From IMG/VR virus record IMGVR_UViG_3300009703_004110, positions 186,001-250,000 of that record: a stretch of 64,000 nt of DNA. One strand, written 5' to 3'. Below, piece after piece: positions 54,117 through 63,110 of the stretch. The notes beneath the pieces were generated by a model. That model worked only from the letters and a program-made list of their open reading frames with translations. It did no database searches and was not told the DNA's origin. Source of the DNA: a virus. The stretch's first letter is position 1; every line of letters starts with the position of its first letter. Position numbers and translations under genes: made by a program.

Positions 54117-54475
54117 TAAGGCCATCCCTTAGCTTTTTTCCAAAATTTTATATGTGCTACCTTATAGGCTGCCATAATTTCTTCATTAATCTGTGACCAT
54201 AATGGCGTAAGAAATCTGACTTCCCTTTCGTCTATAATTTCAAGAAGAAAATCCAAAAAGGACTCTAAATCTTTCTTCCTGTTAAATGACGCAACTAGTG
54301 ATTCAGATGGTCTGTGTATTAAATACCAAATTTTTATATGCCCATCAACTTTACACGCTGCAAAGATACCGTCTTCGTTATACAGATATGCCTTCTTAAC
54401 TAGAAAGTCATCGTTTGTTTTTTCGGTATTAGTTAAAACTCTTATGGGTATATTTTTTGTAATGCCACACTTCAT
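54116..54475 (-). CDS. Hypothetical protein, 119 residues
   Basis: Mixed alpha/beta protein with AYLYNEDGIFAACKVDGHIK and a C-terminus rich in aromatics (FWKKAKGWP). It is coupled to the phosphoesterase gene. No known domain. Confidence 0.5.
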   Translation of the reverse strand: MKCGITKNIPIRVLTNTEKTNDDFLVKKAYLYNEDGIFAACKVDGHIKIWYLIHRPSESLVASFNRKKDLESFLDFLLEIIDEREVRFLTPLWSQINEEIMAAYKVAHIKFWKKAKGWP

Positions 54476-54497
54476 ATCGAGATTGTACTCGATATAT

Positions 54498-55820
54498 TTA
54501 TGCCGGCACTATAGTTTTTCCTTCTTCTAATTCAGTATCGGAAAGTGGCGACGTTATATCTTCCGCTTCCGTATAGAAAGGCTCAGCAGACTGTAATGCT
54601 CCAATAATCTTGCGAAGCATAATTCCTTTTAGAACATCCTCAACAGCGTCTCGTTTTCCACTAGGTCTTAAGAACCTAGAGGACGCATTAACGGCGTGCT
54701 GCTCCTTAAGGAGAAGTCCCATCTTTGCATCAAGCTGGCCAATGAAGTCTTGGACCATACTGTTTAATTTCGCATACTCAGCAATATCTTTAGAAAGACC
54801 GCGATTTACTACAGTAACCCTTTTCTTCATTTCCTGTGACAACTCTTTACTTGGCGGAGTCTCCCTCCATCCTCTACTGTGAGAGGTTGTAAAGTGGAAG
54901 TTGTCAGTTCCTGGCTGATACTTAATCTGCCTCAAAAGCGATGGTTTTTGGTGAGCTTCCTGTAGGACTCCAAAGGAATCTCTAATTGCCGCTTCTTCAA
55001 TGTGCGCAGGAAGAGTGATTAAGAATTCCGATACTTGTCCGCTTATCGGATAGTCTTCTGGAATTTTAAGCTTTAATAGCTGCAACATATCGCCTCTTGG
55101 GGCACCACCTTGGGTCGCCAAACGAAACAATATAGCAGAAGCTATAGTCGGTACATAACCATACTCGGTTTTAACACCGAAATATTTTTCATGATCAGTA
55201 GGGCTTCCATTTAATACATATAGATGCGGAATGCTTTTTCTTCTGGATACTTCCGGTACAGAAATCCATTCCTTATTATTAGACCTGTAAATTAAGGCAT
55301 TGATATCCTTTGGCTCAAAAGAGAATGTTGGATCCGTTACTAGGATTCTTGGTTCATTAAACCTTGGCTCTACTAGTTCCATTGAACTAACATCACCCAT
55401 AACATCTTCTCTCGCACCTAACTCTTGTTCTGACAAGGTTGGACTAGTTCTTTCATACTCTTCTACATTCGGACCAAGCTCGGCAGGCTCCGAAGAGTAT
55501 CCGCCAAAATCTGGTAAAGAATAGCTTGTAGAACCGGCCAAGGCTTCTTCTATTGGCACAGCAATATCAACAGACTCTTTTGTCTGAAAATCTTGCAGCC
55601 TTACTCTTAGTGGACCTTCTACTACAGATGGATTTAATCTGCCCTCTCTTACCCACTCTTGAATAAGCTGATTAACTGCCTCATGAGGTGAATCAGATCT
55701 TGTTGATCCACGAAGACTATAGCCAGGAATCTCTACAACATATCGCTGAGAAGCTACCGTTATAATCTTCTGCGCTCCAACTATAGCCTTTAATCGCCTT
55801 AGCCTTTTTTCTTTGTTCAT
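54498..55820 (-). CDS. Hypothetical protein, 440 residues
   Basis: Basic N-terminus (NKEKRLRRLKAIVGAQKI), Ser/Pro/Glu-rich linker (about 95-150), and a mixed domain with HLYVLNGSPTDHEKYFGVK. Helical C-terminal part. No enzymatic motif. A virion or assembly role is possible because of the linker-rich layout. Its ribosome site (GGAGAG) lies in one arm of the inverted repeat at 55827-55888. Confidence 0.5.
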   Translation of the reverse strand: MNKEKRLRRLKAIVGAQKIITVASQRYVVEIPGYSLRGSTRSDSPHEAVNQLIQEWVREGRLNPSVVEGPLRVRLQDFQTKESVDIAVPIEEALAGSTSYSLPDFGGYSSEPAELGPNVEEYERTSPTLSEQELGAREDVMGDVSSMELVEPRFNEPRILVTDPTFSFEPKDINALIYRSNNKEWISVPEVSRRKSIPHLYVLNGSPTDHEKYFGVKTEYGYVPTIASAILFRLATQGGAPRGDMLQLLKLKIPEDYPISGQVSEFLITLPAHIEEAAIRDSFGVLQEAHQKPSLLRQIKYQPGTDNFHFTTSHSRGWRETPPSKELSQEMKKRVTVVNRGLSKDIAEYAKLNSMVQDFIGQLDAKMGLLLKEQHAVNASSRFLRPSGKRDAVEDVLKGIMLRKIIGALQSAEPFYTEAEDITSPLSDTELEEGKTIVPA

Positions 55821-55826
55821 AAGTTA

Positions 55827-55888
55827 ACTCTCCATACAGGATAAAAATGAATATATTCAATCTATTACCCGATATTAGTATGGAGAGT
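55827..55888 (-). promoter_or_regulatory. 11-bp inverted repeat around the leader of the 440-residue gene
   Basis: Arms 55827-55837 and 55878-55888 are exact reverse complements (GTATGGAGAGT on the mRNA side) and the ATG-proximal arm contains the ribosome site. The 40-base loop holds the palindrome TGAATATATTCA (55848-55859) and a GGGTAATAG motif. It could hide the start site or act as a DNA operator. Confidence 0.5.
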
Positions 55889-55903
55889 CAAGTTTAAAAA
55901 ATT

Positions 55904-56218
55904 TTACTCTTCCTCTGATTCCTCTTCGGCATCCCCGGCTTCTCTTTTCGCCTTTTCTGCCAAAGTTCTAACACGGCCCTTTACTGTTTGTGCAGCTAAA
56001 GTTACCTGATCATCATCAAGTTCCATAGCAAAAAAGTAAAACGCTGCTTTATTACCCTTATGTAGATCCTTTTCAAGAAGCTCTATCTTCTGTTTCATAT
56101 TGCTAATTGCAGCCAAATCATTCATAAGGCTTTCTGCCGCTTCAAGCATTTCTGAGTCAGTTTGCTTATTTACTAACTCGGTAAAATCACCCAAGTAATT
56201 TCGTGGTAGCTCTGCCAT
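55904..56218 (-). CDS. Small helical protein with acidic tail, 104 residues
   Basis: Helical throughout (EAAESLMNDLAAISNMKQKI) with an acidic end GDAEEESEEE. The acidic tail and size resemble scaffold- or chaperone-like small phage proteins, which is only a suggestion. Function unknown. Confidence 0.5.
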   Translation of the reverse strand: MAELPRNYLGDFTELVNKQTDSEMLEAAESLMNDLAAISNMKQKIELLEKDLHKGNKAAFYFFAMELDDDQVTLAAQTVKGRVRTLAEKAKREAGDAEEESEEE

Positions 56219-56233
56219 TTCTCTCTCCTGTGG

Positions 56234-57343
56234 TTAAAAATCAAGTGAACTCAGTAGAAGGTTATCTTTAGATTCTTCTTTCTTATCAATTCTATTACCG
56301 GACATATATTCCATTGCCGCAGCAACTTGCTTATCAATATTTTCATATCCGGTTCCTATAAAGAACGGAAGCATCTTTTCTAAAAATCCAGGCTGGACCA
56401 AAAGATGTTCAAATGAGTCTAATAATCTTGTATGAAGATCTATTATACTATTCGTTGGCGCGGGACTATGTAGTCTATTATACCCACTTGTTTGAACGAT
56501 GGGGTTAAATACTGTTTGTATAGTATTTATAACAACTGATGCAATGCTTGTACTTTTTTCAGTTATATGTGCTTTCGTTATATTGTGGTCCAATACATCT
56601 TGATATAGTCGAAATACCTTGTCTAAAGAATCTTCAGATAAATAATATCCCGTTCTTTTGTGATATTTAAACGCCCTCAGGACTGTGTGAACCTTTTGAA
56701 CGTGATGGGCCTTACTCCATTGCCCACTTGATATCACAATCTCTTTCTTTTTAAAAGTATCTAAAAACTCTTGTGTAGCATAAAAATGTCCGTTATGCCA
56801 GGCTATCTTACATGCATCTAAATCAAATACGTCCAAGATATCATCTATATTTTCATATTCGCGAGTTATTATCTGTAATACATCTCTTCCTGTGTCCGCT
56901 CGTATATCACGAGCAAAAGTATGCGCCCATTCAGACTTATAAGTTAAGGACGGAAATCCAAGATTCATTCCGGCTTCTTGGATTTTTATCTTATCAGTTG
57001 TGTCAGAAACTAATGGATGCCATTTAGATTGAGGATTCCATACATCATTAGATTTTAAAAACCAGCAATCTATATCCAGATAATGAGTCTTGTATGTAAT
57101 TGGATAATTAATTTTATTATGACGACGTGGTAATACAGAAGACAGATTTCGTATATCGTCTATCTTTCTTAAATTCCTCTGTGCATTTAACGCCTGCCCA
57201 ACTTTTGATGGCCGGTTATAAGAAATTTCGAACAACCAGGCTACAAACCCGCCCGCTAAAACCGGGCTAAGGTTTAAAAATTCTGCGGAGGTCAATTCTA
57301 GAATTAATTGATTCGTTATATCTCCACTTTTAATTATCTTCAC
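56234..57343 (-). CDS. Putative nucleotidyltransferase-fold protein
   Basis: 369 residues. The N-terminal pattern LAGGFVAWLF, then YLDIDCWFL, matches the Gly-Gly and D-x-D motifs of the polymerase-beta-type nucleotidyltransferase fold. The second half is helical with no recognised motif. The target could be a nucleotide or tRNA, but none is indicated. It is divergent from the plus-strand gene at 57390; only 46 bases separate them. Confidence 0.5.
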   Translation of the reverse strand: MKIIKSGDITNQLILELTSAEFLNLSPVLAGGFVAWLFEISYNRPSKVGQALNAQRNLRKIDDIRNLSSVLPRRHNKINYPITYKTHYLDIDCWFLKSNDVWNPQSKWHPLVSDTTDKIKIQEAGMNLGFPSLTYKSEWAHTFARDIRADTGRDVLQIITREYENIDDILDVFDLDACKIAWHNGHFYATQEFLDTFKKKEIVISSGQWSKAHHVQKVHTVLRAFKYHKRTGYYLSEDSLDKVFRLYQDVLDHNITKAHITEKSTSIASVVINTIQTVFNPIVQTSGYNRLHSPAPTNSIIDLHTRLLDSFEHLLVQPGFLEKMLPFFIGTGYENIDKQVAAAMEYMSGNRIDKKEESKDNLLLSSLDF

Positions 57344-57389
57344 TATTTATTACCTCTACTAATTTTTTGGCAGAAACTGAGGACATATC

Positions 57390-58304
57390 ATGAGTCGTAA
57401 AATTATACAACTAGCATTACTACTAGAAACTCAAGGCTTTACCAAAGAAGCCGATGATGTGTTTGATTTGATTGATCCGTATGTTAATTTGGATGCAGAA
57501 TTAACTGAGTGGAAAACTGCATATGAAAAAATTTCAGCGCCTGCTCCAAAGCAAATACATGGACGCCTATGGGACTCTCTAAGAGAAAGTGTGGGGTCGC
57601 TGGAAGACAAAAGAAGTGAAATAGACGATTTAGATCCAGAGACTCTAAAGAAGGGTGTGGAACTAACCAAAGGAGTCATTGCTCAATACGGTTACTCAGA
57701 TGAGGTCTTGCTAAAGTATTCAAAGGTTGGTATCGATGAAAAAATAACCAAGCAGGCAATCGATGTTACCGGGGCCTCTTGGGGAGCTTCCGCTTTAAGG
57801 TCCATCCCTGTCGTTGGATTTATCTTTAGCTTTCTGTTTGTAATAAAGAATATGTATTATTTTGGAACTACGCTTCCAGATTTATTAAGCGAGGCCGGCC
57901 ATTTCGGCATATCACCGTGGAATTCATTAGACGCGGAAAATCTAGAAAAGCTCAGACAGGACCACGATGATGATTCTGCCAAAATACCATTGGTTGATAA
58001 GCTGACCAAGACTGTTAGATTAATCAAAGATGAATTCATAAGTCTTTTAGCAAATACTATAGATCTTATAAAGGATATAATTTTTGCCTTTTTATCTATT
58101 TCAGGTATAGCTATATGGTTTGATGTAGGTTTATCTGTCATGATTATGGCTGCCGAATGGGCAATAGAGTCTAAAGCTCTAGCTCCATTCAACGAGATAA
58201 TCAATAAGATAAGATTCTCTGTTAGAGGCAAGTATATCGACAGACTAAAGAGTGCTTATGATAGAGACTTTGATCCTGATGAGGACGTCCTACTTCCTAT
58301 TTAG
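57390..58304 (+). CDS. Membrane protein with LASxLD-like N-terminal motif; only plus-strand gene
   Basis: 304 residues. The first 28 residues (IIQLALLLETQGFTKEADDV) match the helical motif of the two proteins near 46-49 kb. Two hydrophobic regions follow: SIPVVGFIFSFLFVIKN near 150 and IIFAFLSISGIAIWF near 235. The C-terminus is polar. GAGG lies eight bases before the ATG. It is convergent with the next gene, overlapping its end by eight bases. It is the only gene read against the flow of the window, which suggests separate control. Confidence 0.6.
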   Translation: MSRKIIQLALLLETQGFTKEADDVFDLIDPYVNLDAELTEWKTAYEKISAPAPKQIHGRLWDSLRESVGSLEDKRSEIDDLDPETLKKGVELTKGVIAQYGYSDEVLLKYSKVGIDEKITKQAIDVTGASWGASALRSIPVVGFIFSFLFVIKNMYYFGTTLPDLLSEAGHFGISPWNSLDAENLEKLRQDHDDDSAKIPLVDKLTKTVRLIKDEFISLLANTIDLIKDIIFAFLSISGIAIWFDVGLSVMIMAAEWAIESKALAPFNEIINKIRFSVRGKYIDRLKSAYDRDFDPDEDVLLPI

Positions 58305-58638
58305 TCCAAGAAGGCATATCGAATTTATTTTCGATTTTCCATTGGCCTTCAATCTTTCGTATATTTAATTCTGTTGCCTTCCCTGAGTCGTAGGCCAGGA
58401 AGTCATACCCTATGACCGTCTCTCCGTCCTCGTCCATAAGAGTGCGCTTTATATTTGAGCGACCAAATGGTCGGCAATTATCAAGCCCCTCTATATCTGT
58501 GATTATCCATCCCTTCATATATGATGGAATTATGATCTTGCCATCGCTTAAATATAAGGCTACTCCGTGCGGGTAGCGGAATTTCTCACTTGAATTAACG
58601 TTAACTAATTCTCCATCTTCTGGCATACGTGACTTCAT
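58297..58638 (-). CDS. Hypothetical protein, 113 residues
   Basis: Mixed alpha/beta protein (VALYLSDGKIIIPSYMKGWI) with a C-terminus ...KIENKFDMPSWTK. It overlaps the upstream gene by four bases. No known domain. Confidence 0.5.
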   Translation of the reverse strand: MKSRMPEDGELVNVNSSEKFRYPHGVALYLSDGKIIIPSYMKGWIITDIEGLDNCRPFGRSNIKRTLMDEDGETVIGYDFLAYDSGKATELNIRKIEGQWKIENKFDMPSWTK

Positions 58639-58982
58639 TTATTCTCCAAAAGTATATCCATTAAATACAATAATTTATTCTTAATATAATCGTCTAACTT
58701 TTCAAACACATATTCAAACGGAACTGTTGCTAACCCATAATCCATCATACTAAAGACACAGGTGTCTTCTCTTATGTCATATGATAGCTCCTGCCATACA
58801 AATGTATATTTACAAAGCTTATCAAACACAAGAACAAATCTGGTATCTCGCAATGACAAATGAACGCCTAATGCCCGGACTAAATCTTCAGGTGCATTAG
58901 GCTCAATAATATCAAAAATACCAGTTGCGTATATACGAGCAGCGTCCTCGCTACTCTCTATTTCCCGCATAGTATAAGTCAT
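58635..58982 (-). CDS. Hypothetical protein, 115 residues
   Basis: Acidic protein with a strand-rich middle (FVLVFDKLCKYTFVWQEL) and helical end. No metal or nucleotide motif. Function unknown. Confidence 0.5.
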   Translation of the reverse strand: MTYTMREIESSEDAARIYATGIFDIIEPNAPEDLVRALGVHLSLRDTRFVLVFDKLCKYTFVWQELSYDIREDTCVFSMMDYGLATVPFEYVFEKLDDYIKNKLLYLMDILLENK

Positions 58983-58997
58983 CTTATTAGACTATTA

Positions 58998-59264
58998 CTA
59001 TTCTGTTTTTCTTTCTAAGTCAGAATTCATTTGCATAACCTGTTCTACCAGAGTAATAATTTCTGCCCGACTCTGTTCGTACTGAAGATCGATCCTCTCT
59101 GTGAGGGTAAACGGCCTGCCTTGCTCGCCGTTAATAAAATCCTTTGGTACTCCATAGGTATCTAATAACAGATGTGCTTGAGTTACTTCTGACTCAAGAT
59201 CCATACGATGATTGTTTAATGCCCTAACCGCTTCTTGTGCTCTATTCCCAATCCATTCGCCCAT
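58998..59264 (-). CDS. Small helical protein, 88 residues
   Basis: Helical and charged throughout (RAQEAVRALNNHRMDLESEV), with a heptad-like end. Its start overlaps pyrB by 23 bases. Function unknown. Confidence 0.5.
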   Translation of the reverse strand: MGEWIGNRAQEAVRALNNHRMDLESEVTQAHLLLDTYGVPKDFINGEQGRPFTLTERIDLQYEQSRAEIITLVEQVMQMNSDLERKTE

Positions 59265-60207
59265 CTAGTTCTCCTAATATAAGATGCAATAATGCCATTC
59301 TAACATACATGCCATTTTGAGCCTGCCTAAAGTATGCGGCATTTGGTAACTCATCTACATCTATTGTAATTTCGTTAACTCTTGGAAGTGGGTGCATAAT
59401 CACAGAGTCTGACGGCATGTATTCGGCCAACTCTCTGGTCAAAATACATCCACTTGATAAGCCCTCTGCCTTTGACGGATCAATAAATCTTTCACGCTGG
59501 ATTCTAGTCATATATAGCACGTCTATATCTTGCAGGATTCCTTCGTTTAGATTGTCTTCCCACCTTAGTTCGCTCCTCCCGGGAACGTCCATAAGGCTCA
59601 AATCAGCAGGAGACACTGTAACATAGCTTACATTATCCTGTCTATCTAATAGCTTCATCAAAGAGTGAACAGTTCTACCGTGCTTTAAGTCGCCAACAAA
59701 GGCTACTCTAAGATCATCAACCCGTCCTATCTCTTCTTGAATCGTAAACAAATCCAAGAGTGCTTGAGTTGGATGCTCTCCAATTCCATCACCTGCGTTT
59801 ATAATTGGTATTGAAGCTACCGCAGCAGCCCCTGCTGCCGCTCCAACTTCTGGATGCCTTAATACAATTGCATCACTATATTGCTCCAAGGTCTTAATGG
59901 TATCCGCAAAGGACTCCCCCTTCGAAACGGATGAAAACTTTACATTATTAATCTGTATAACAGAACCACCAAGCCTCTGCATAGACGCAGCAAAGGAAGA
60001 TGATGTTCTTGTAGATGGCTCATAAAAGAGGTTTGTTATAACAATGCCCTTTAAGGTATCATCATAGAATGGTTTAACTTTTCGATTATTAACTGAGGCA
60101 ATATGCGCCCGTTTGGTAATCTCAGCCTCTTTAAGAATCGTTTTAATATCACGTTTAGATAGTTCGTCTATTCCAATAATATCTTTACGCCACAAACTAT
60201 TCTTCAT
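59242..60207 (-). CDS. pyrB: Aspartate carbamoyltransferase catalytic chain
   Basis: 321 residues, full length. The carbamoyl-phosphate motif is FYEPSTRTSSSF, the aspartate-side motifs are NAGDGIGEHPTQALLD and MHPLPRVNEI. It makes carbamoyl-aspartate at the start of pyrimidine synthesis. No regulatory chain (PyrI) is present, so it may be free of feedback control. It lies downstream of the endonuclease-aldolase fusion. ATCase in a phage is unusual. Confidence 0.95.
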   Translation of the reverse strand: MKNSLWRKDIIGIDELSKRDIKTILKEAEITKRAHIASVNNRKVKPFYDDTLKGIVITNLFYEPSTRTSSSFAASMQRLGGSVIQINNVKFSSVSKGESFADTIKTLEQYSDAIVLRHPEVGAAAGAAAVASIPIINAGDGIGEHPTQALLDLFTIQEEIGRVDDLRVAFVGDLKHGRTVHSLMKLLDRQDNVSYVTVSPADLSLMDVPGRSELRWEDNLNEGILQDIDVLYMTRIQRERFIDPSKAEGLSSGCILTRELAEYMPSDSVIMHPLPRVNEITIDVDELPNAAYFRQAQNGMYVRMALLHLILGELDGRMDWE

Positions 60208-60224
60208 TATTTACACTCCAGATT

Positions 60225-61250
60225 CTACGGTCTCTTTCCACTTGCCAATACTATTTGAGAAATATGCTCTAACCTCTCAATATGTTCAAATGCCTCCCAT
60301 GGATTTGCACCTATGGAAGTAACTCCATGACCCTTTAGAATCACTATGTCCGAATTTCCTTTGGATATATTTTCAAAAGTAATTTCTGCCAAACTTCTTT
60401 CTCCGGGAAAAATTTTTGGAACAGAATCTCCTACTTTGGTATACCTACTAAGCTCTGGAAAGTTTTTACATATATCTACTATATTTTCATCAGCTTCTAA
60501 CGCTCCTACAGAATTGGGCGGATGCAAATGAACAACAGATACATTTCCATATTTTTTTAAAATCAGCCAATGCATATGAAACTCTATACTTGGTTTTTTA
60601 TTTTCTAAAACAGGTATGTTATTAACGATGTTAATAATATCTATATCTTCAAATGTTAATTTTGATTTATTCACACCACTCCTTGTAATATAAACCTTAT
60701 TATCACGACGTATAGAAATATTACCGTCTCGTGAGGTTATCCATCCCCTTTTGTAAGCTTCCTTCATACAATCTACTATATCGCGCCTGGGTTTTTCTCC
60801 AGATAGATAATCTATTGCTTTTTTTAAATAAATCGGACTATCTTTAAAATGCCCTAAACCAACATTACAAGACCTACATAAAATGCCGCGAACCTTACCA
60901 GTATCATGACAATGATCTATTTGTTTATTAAGAACTTCTATTCCACAAATATCACAATTTATTTTAAGCTGAAGAAATTTATATTCTTCTATAGATAACT
61001 TATATTTTAGCGCCATCTGTGCTTTATCATAACATTTTCTATTGCAATAAGCTTTATTATGTGTTTTAGTATAAAAAGAATCTTTGCAAAAAGGACATAT
61101 GCGATCAAACTTAAGTAACTTGTTCTTCCTTCTGTTTCTATTTCCCGCTTTATTTCGGCATTTTGCTGAGCAATACTTTTGCTGGTGCCTATTCGATGAA
61201 AATGTATTTTGACATTCGTTGCATAATTTATTACAAATAGAAGTTATCAT
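60225..61250 (-). CDS. Fusion of endonuclease VII-type HNH nuclease and class II aldolase
   Basis: 341 residues in one frame. Residues about 1-75 hold zinc-finger cysteines (CNECQNTF, CSAKC, CPFCKDSF, CNRKC). Residues about 98-145 match endonuclease VII/HNH: CDICGIEVLNKQIDHCHDTG, then CRSCNVGLGHF. From about 160 on is a class II aldolase domain: RGWITSRDGNISIR, HLHPPNSVGALEAD (metal His pair) and GHGVTSIG. Both domains look complete. The aldolase has its own internal Met (MKEAYKRGW), so it could also be made alone. This is either a real fusion or an endonuclease insertion at the aldolase 5' end. Confidence 0.78.
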   Translation of the reverse strand: MITSICNKLCNECQNTFSSNRHQQKYCSAKCRNKAGNRNRRKNKLLKFDRICPFCKDSFYTKTHNKAYCNRKCYDKAQMALKYKLSIEEYKFLQLKINCDICGIEVLNKQIDHCHDTGKVRGILCRSCNVGLGHFKDSPIYLKKAIDYLSGEKPRRDIVDCMKEAYKRGWITSRDGNISIRRDNKVYITRSGVNKSKLTFEDIDIINIVNNIPVLENKKPSIEFHMHWLILKKYGNVSVVHLHPPNSVGALEADENIVDICKNFPELSRYTKVGDSVPKIFPGERSLAEITFENISKGNSDIVILKGHGVTSIGANPWEAFEHIERLEHISQIVLASGKRP

Positions 61251-61262
61251 TTCTTCTCCGAG

Positions 61263-61493
61263 TTATATATTGAATAACTCTACTAATGCTCTGTGGAGCT
61301 GATCTATAAAGCCAGGAATGACAACGTCTTCTGAGTTTTTATCAGAACGTTTTCTAAGCCTTACTAACTCGTGGTCTGTAATTAATAGAGTCTCAAATTC
61401 TCCTTCTTCATTTAATATAAGAAGCCTATTGTATGTTGCCGCCTGGACTCCGGTTCCGCTAACATTTTCTTCTGAATGTAACTGTCCTAACAT
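61263..61493 (-). CDS. Small hypothetical protein, 76 residues
   Basis: Short protein with beta-like RLLILNEEGEFETLLITDHE and helical end. It lies 12 bases before the fusion gene. Function unknown. Confidence 0.5.
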   Translation of the reverse strand: MLGQLHSEENVSGTGVQAATYNRLLILNEEGEFETLLITDHELVRLRKRSDKNSEDVVIPGFIDQLHRALVELFNI

Positions 61494-61500
61494 TTTAACC

Positions 61501-62172
61501 TCATTTTATGGACGCAACCTTACCCTTCGCTTTTTTAAGTGTAGCGTTACTACCATGTACTTCAAACATAACTGTTTTACTTCTGGTTTTATCGTCAACT
61601 CTGCATAAAGTACAGGTATTGCAGGTAATGTCCTTCTTACCCGGTACGCCATGACGAGCAGGACAATTATACGCCGCTTCACCGTTCGGAAGCTTAACCT
61701 TTTTGGGTATTCCCTTGGGTACAATTAAGGTGGTTGCCCAGCCCATTTCTCTGGCTTCTAAAACTTCTTCAACAGTTTGGCAGGAGGCTCTGAAATATTG
61801 TTTCATAGGCTGGGCCTCTGGATTTCTCCAATGGTGTGTATAGCCGATATTAATAAGTCCAGACTTTTCGACCTCGTAGCACTCTTCTAAGGTGCCTGGG
61901 ACGTCTCCGACGATATCTCCAGCAACTCTATGTCTAGCAATCTTTGCAGTAGACTTTACCTTCTTCAGGGCCTCTCTTAGGGTGCGCGGAGTCAAACGTC
62001 CGTCTGATATCTTTGCTCCAAGAGATTTTAAATAGAAAAGCCCCCAGGCATAGCACCCTCCATTTTTGAGAGAGCATGAGTCTGGACATGTTTCGATTGG
62101 TGAGTAAGAAGCGATTATCTCGCCTGTCTTCTTATCTTTGGATGCAGACACCCAATGTACTTTTCTAGTCAT
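61501..62172 (-). CDS. Conserved phage protein with Cys clusters (DUF7227-like, tentative)
   Basis: About 223 residues. An N-terminal Cys pair with CPDSC then GGCYAWG, a central HRVAGDIVGDVPG and a C-terminal cluster (CPARHG, CNTCTLCRV) recall a conserved phage family whose members share 'CP.SC...GGCYA' and 'R.AGDI'. The Cys clusters could bind iron-sulphur or zinc. ATG 62172 overlaps the upstream stop (ATGACTAG). The family name is from memory and unverified. Confidence 0.6.
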   Translation of the reverse strand: MTRKVHWVSASKDKKTGEIIASYSPIETCPDSCSLKNGGCYAWGLFYLKSLGAKISDGRLTPRTLREALKKVKSTAKIARHRVAGDIVGDVPGTLEECYEVEKSGLINIGYTHHWRNPEAQPMKQYFRASCQTVEEVLEAREMGWATTLIVPKGIPKKVKLPNGEAAYNCPARHGVPGKKDITCNTCTLCRVDDKTRSKTVMFEVHGSNATLKKAKGKVASIK

Positions 62173-62435
62173 TATTTCCTTCGGCCTCATAAAGCTCCCT
62201 TGCTATCTCATCAGCTTCTGCAACATTTTTGGCATATGATAAATCACCATATCCACTTACTGAATATCCAATAAGTTGTGCAAGCTGAGAACGCTCTTCA
62301 TCTGTAAATGGCATTAATGCCAGCATGTTCATATCGAATGGCCCCCGCATCTAATAGAAGACTAATTATTTTATTTTCTTTAAATCGAATAACATCATCT
62401 TTGGCTATGTGTATCGGCTGTAATGGAAAATCCAT
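62165..62435 (-). pseudogene. Conserved small phage gene split by a +1 frameshift at a G5 run
   Basis: Part 1 starts at ATG 62435 (AAGGAG just upstream) and reads MDFPLQPIHIAKDDVIRFKE then NKIISLLLDAG before drifting to a stop at 62298. Part 2, one frame over, reads PFDMNMLALMPFTDEER then QLIGYSVSGYGDLSYA, to TAG 62165. Skipping one base in GGGGG at 62342-62346 joins them into an 89-residue protein with the sense LLLDAG-PFDMN. I recall a common phage family of this size with 'VIRFKEN..V..LLD' and 'QLIGYS.SG.G.LSY'. The shift may be programmed, a mutation or a sequencing error. Confidence 0.6.
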
Positions 62436-62436
62436 T

Positions 62437-62787
62437 TTACTCCTTCATAATATAGCAACGCCCATCGTCTCTGAGAAAGACAAGGGACGCATCGTAAACA
62501 TTAGAACCATCGGACTTAGAGAACTGCGACATGAGATAAGGATTGTATTTAACTATCTTACTTACGCTGTAAGAGTCAGCGTCCCCATACCGATAAATGG
62601 TACCGCGGACAAAAGCGTGTACATTCTTTTTCTTCTCCTGCAAAACTCTTGCTCGGCCAGCTGGCTGAACAATAAATGCAACCCCCTCAACCATTAAACT
62701 TTTGGCGTGCTTTGCAATTCTGCCAGTCTTTCTATTTCGTACAGACCAGCACTTTTTATGAAGATTCCAATATACGTCAACATTCAT
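62437..62787 (-). CDS. Conserved hypothetical phage protein, 116 residues
   Basis: From ATG 62787, which overlaps the upstream stop. Reads MNVDVYWNLHKKCWSVRNRK, then VEGVAFIVQPAGRARVLQEK and NVHAFVRG, a sequence I associate with a widespread phage protein of unknown function. It is coupled to the split gene downstream through TAAAATG. Confidence 0.6.
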   Translation of the reverse strand: MNVDVYWNLHKKCWSVRNRKTGRIAKHAKSLMVEGVAFIVQPAGRARVLQEKKKNVHAFVRGTIYRYGDADSYSVSKIVKYNPYLMSQFSKSDGSNVYDASLVFLRDDGRCYIMKE

Positions 62788-63110
62788 TCGTCGAGACCGT
62801 CTTCTTCCTGTGAAATTTCCCAAAGAAGATCTTCTGCATTATTAAGCGGATTAATGCCGCTTACGTGCGATCCCATGATCTCAGCAAACTTCTTTATAAA
62901 ATCCTGGTCATCACTCATGACTGTAATGTTTTTATCTGTTAAGGCTGTTCTTGGTTGCGAGTGCTTACCAAGAGCTTCGTAAAAAAGAATCTCTTTCTTG
63001 CTTTTTATTAAGATTTGAATATTATTCCAATCTTCTTCATCTGTAACAAACAATCCTTCTAGCGTTCCTTGTCGTCCATAATATTCATCAAACTTAACCA
63101 ATCTTAACAT
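62784..63110 (-). CDS. Hypothetical protein, 108 residues
   Basis: Starts with a beta-rich stretch (RLVKFDEYYGRQGTLEGLFV) and ends acidic (EEDGLDE). No recognised motif. It precedes the conserved 116-residue gene. Confidence 0.5.
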   Translation of the reverse strand: MLRLVKFDEYYGRQGTLEGLFVTDEEDWNNIQILIKSKKEILFYEALGKHSQPRTALTDKNITVMSDDQDFIKKFAEIMGSHVSGINPLNNAEDLLWEISQEEDGLDE

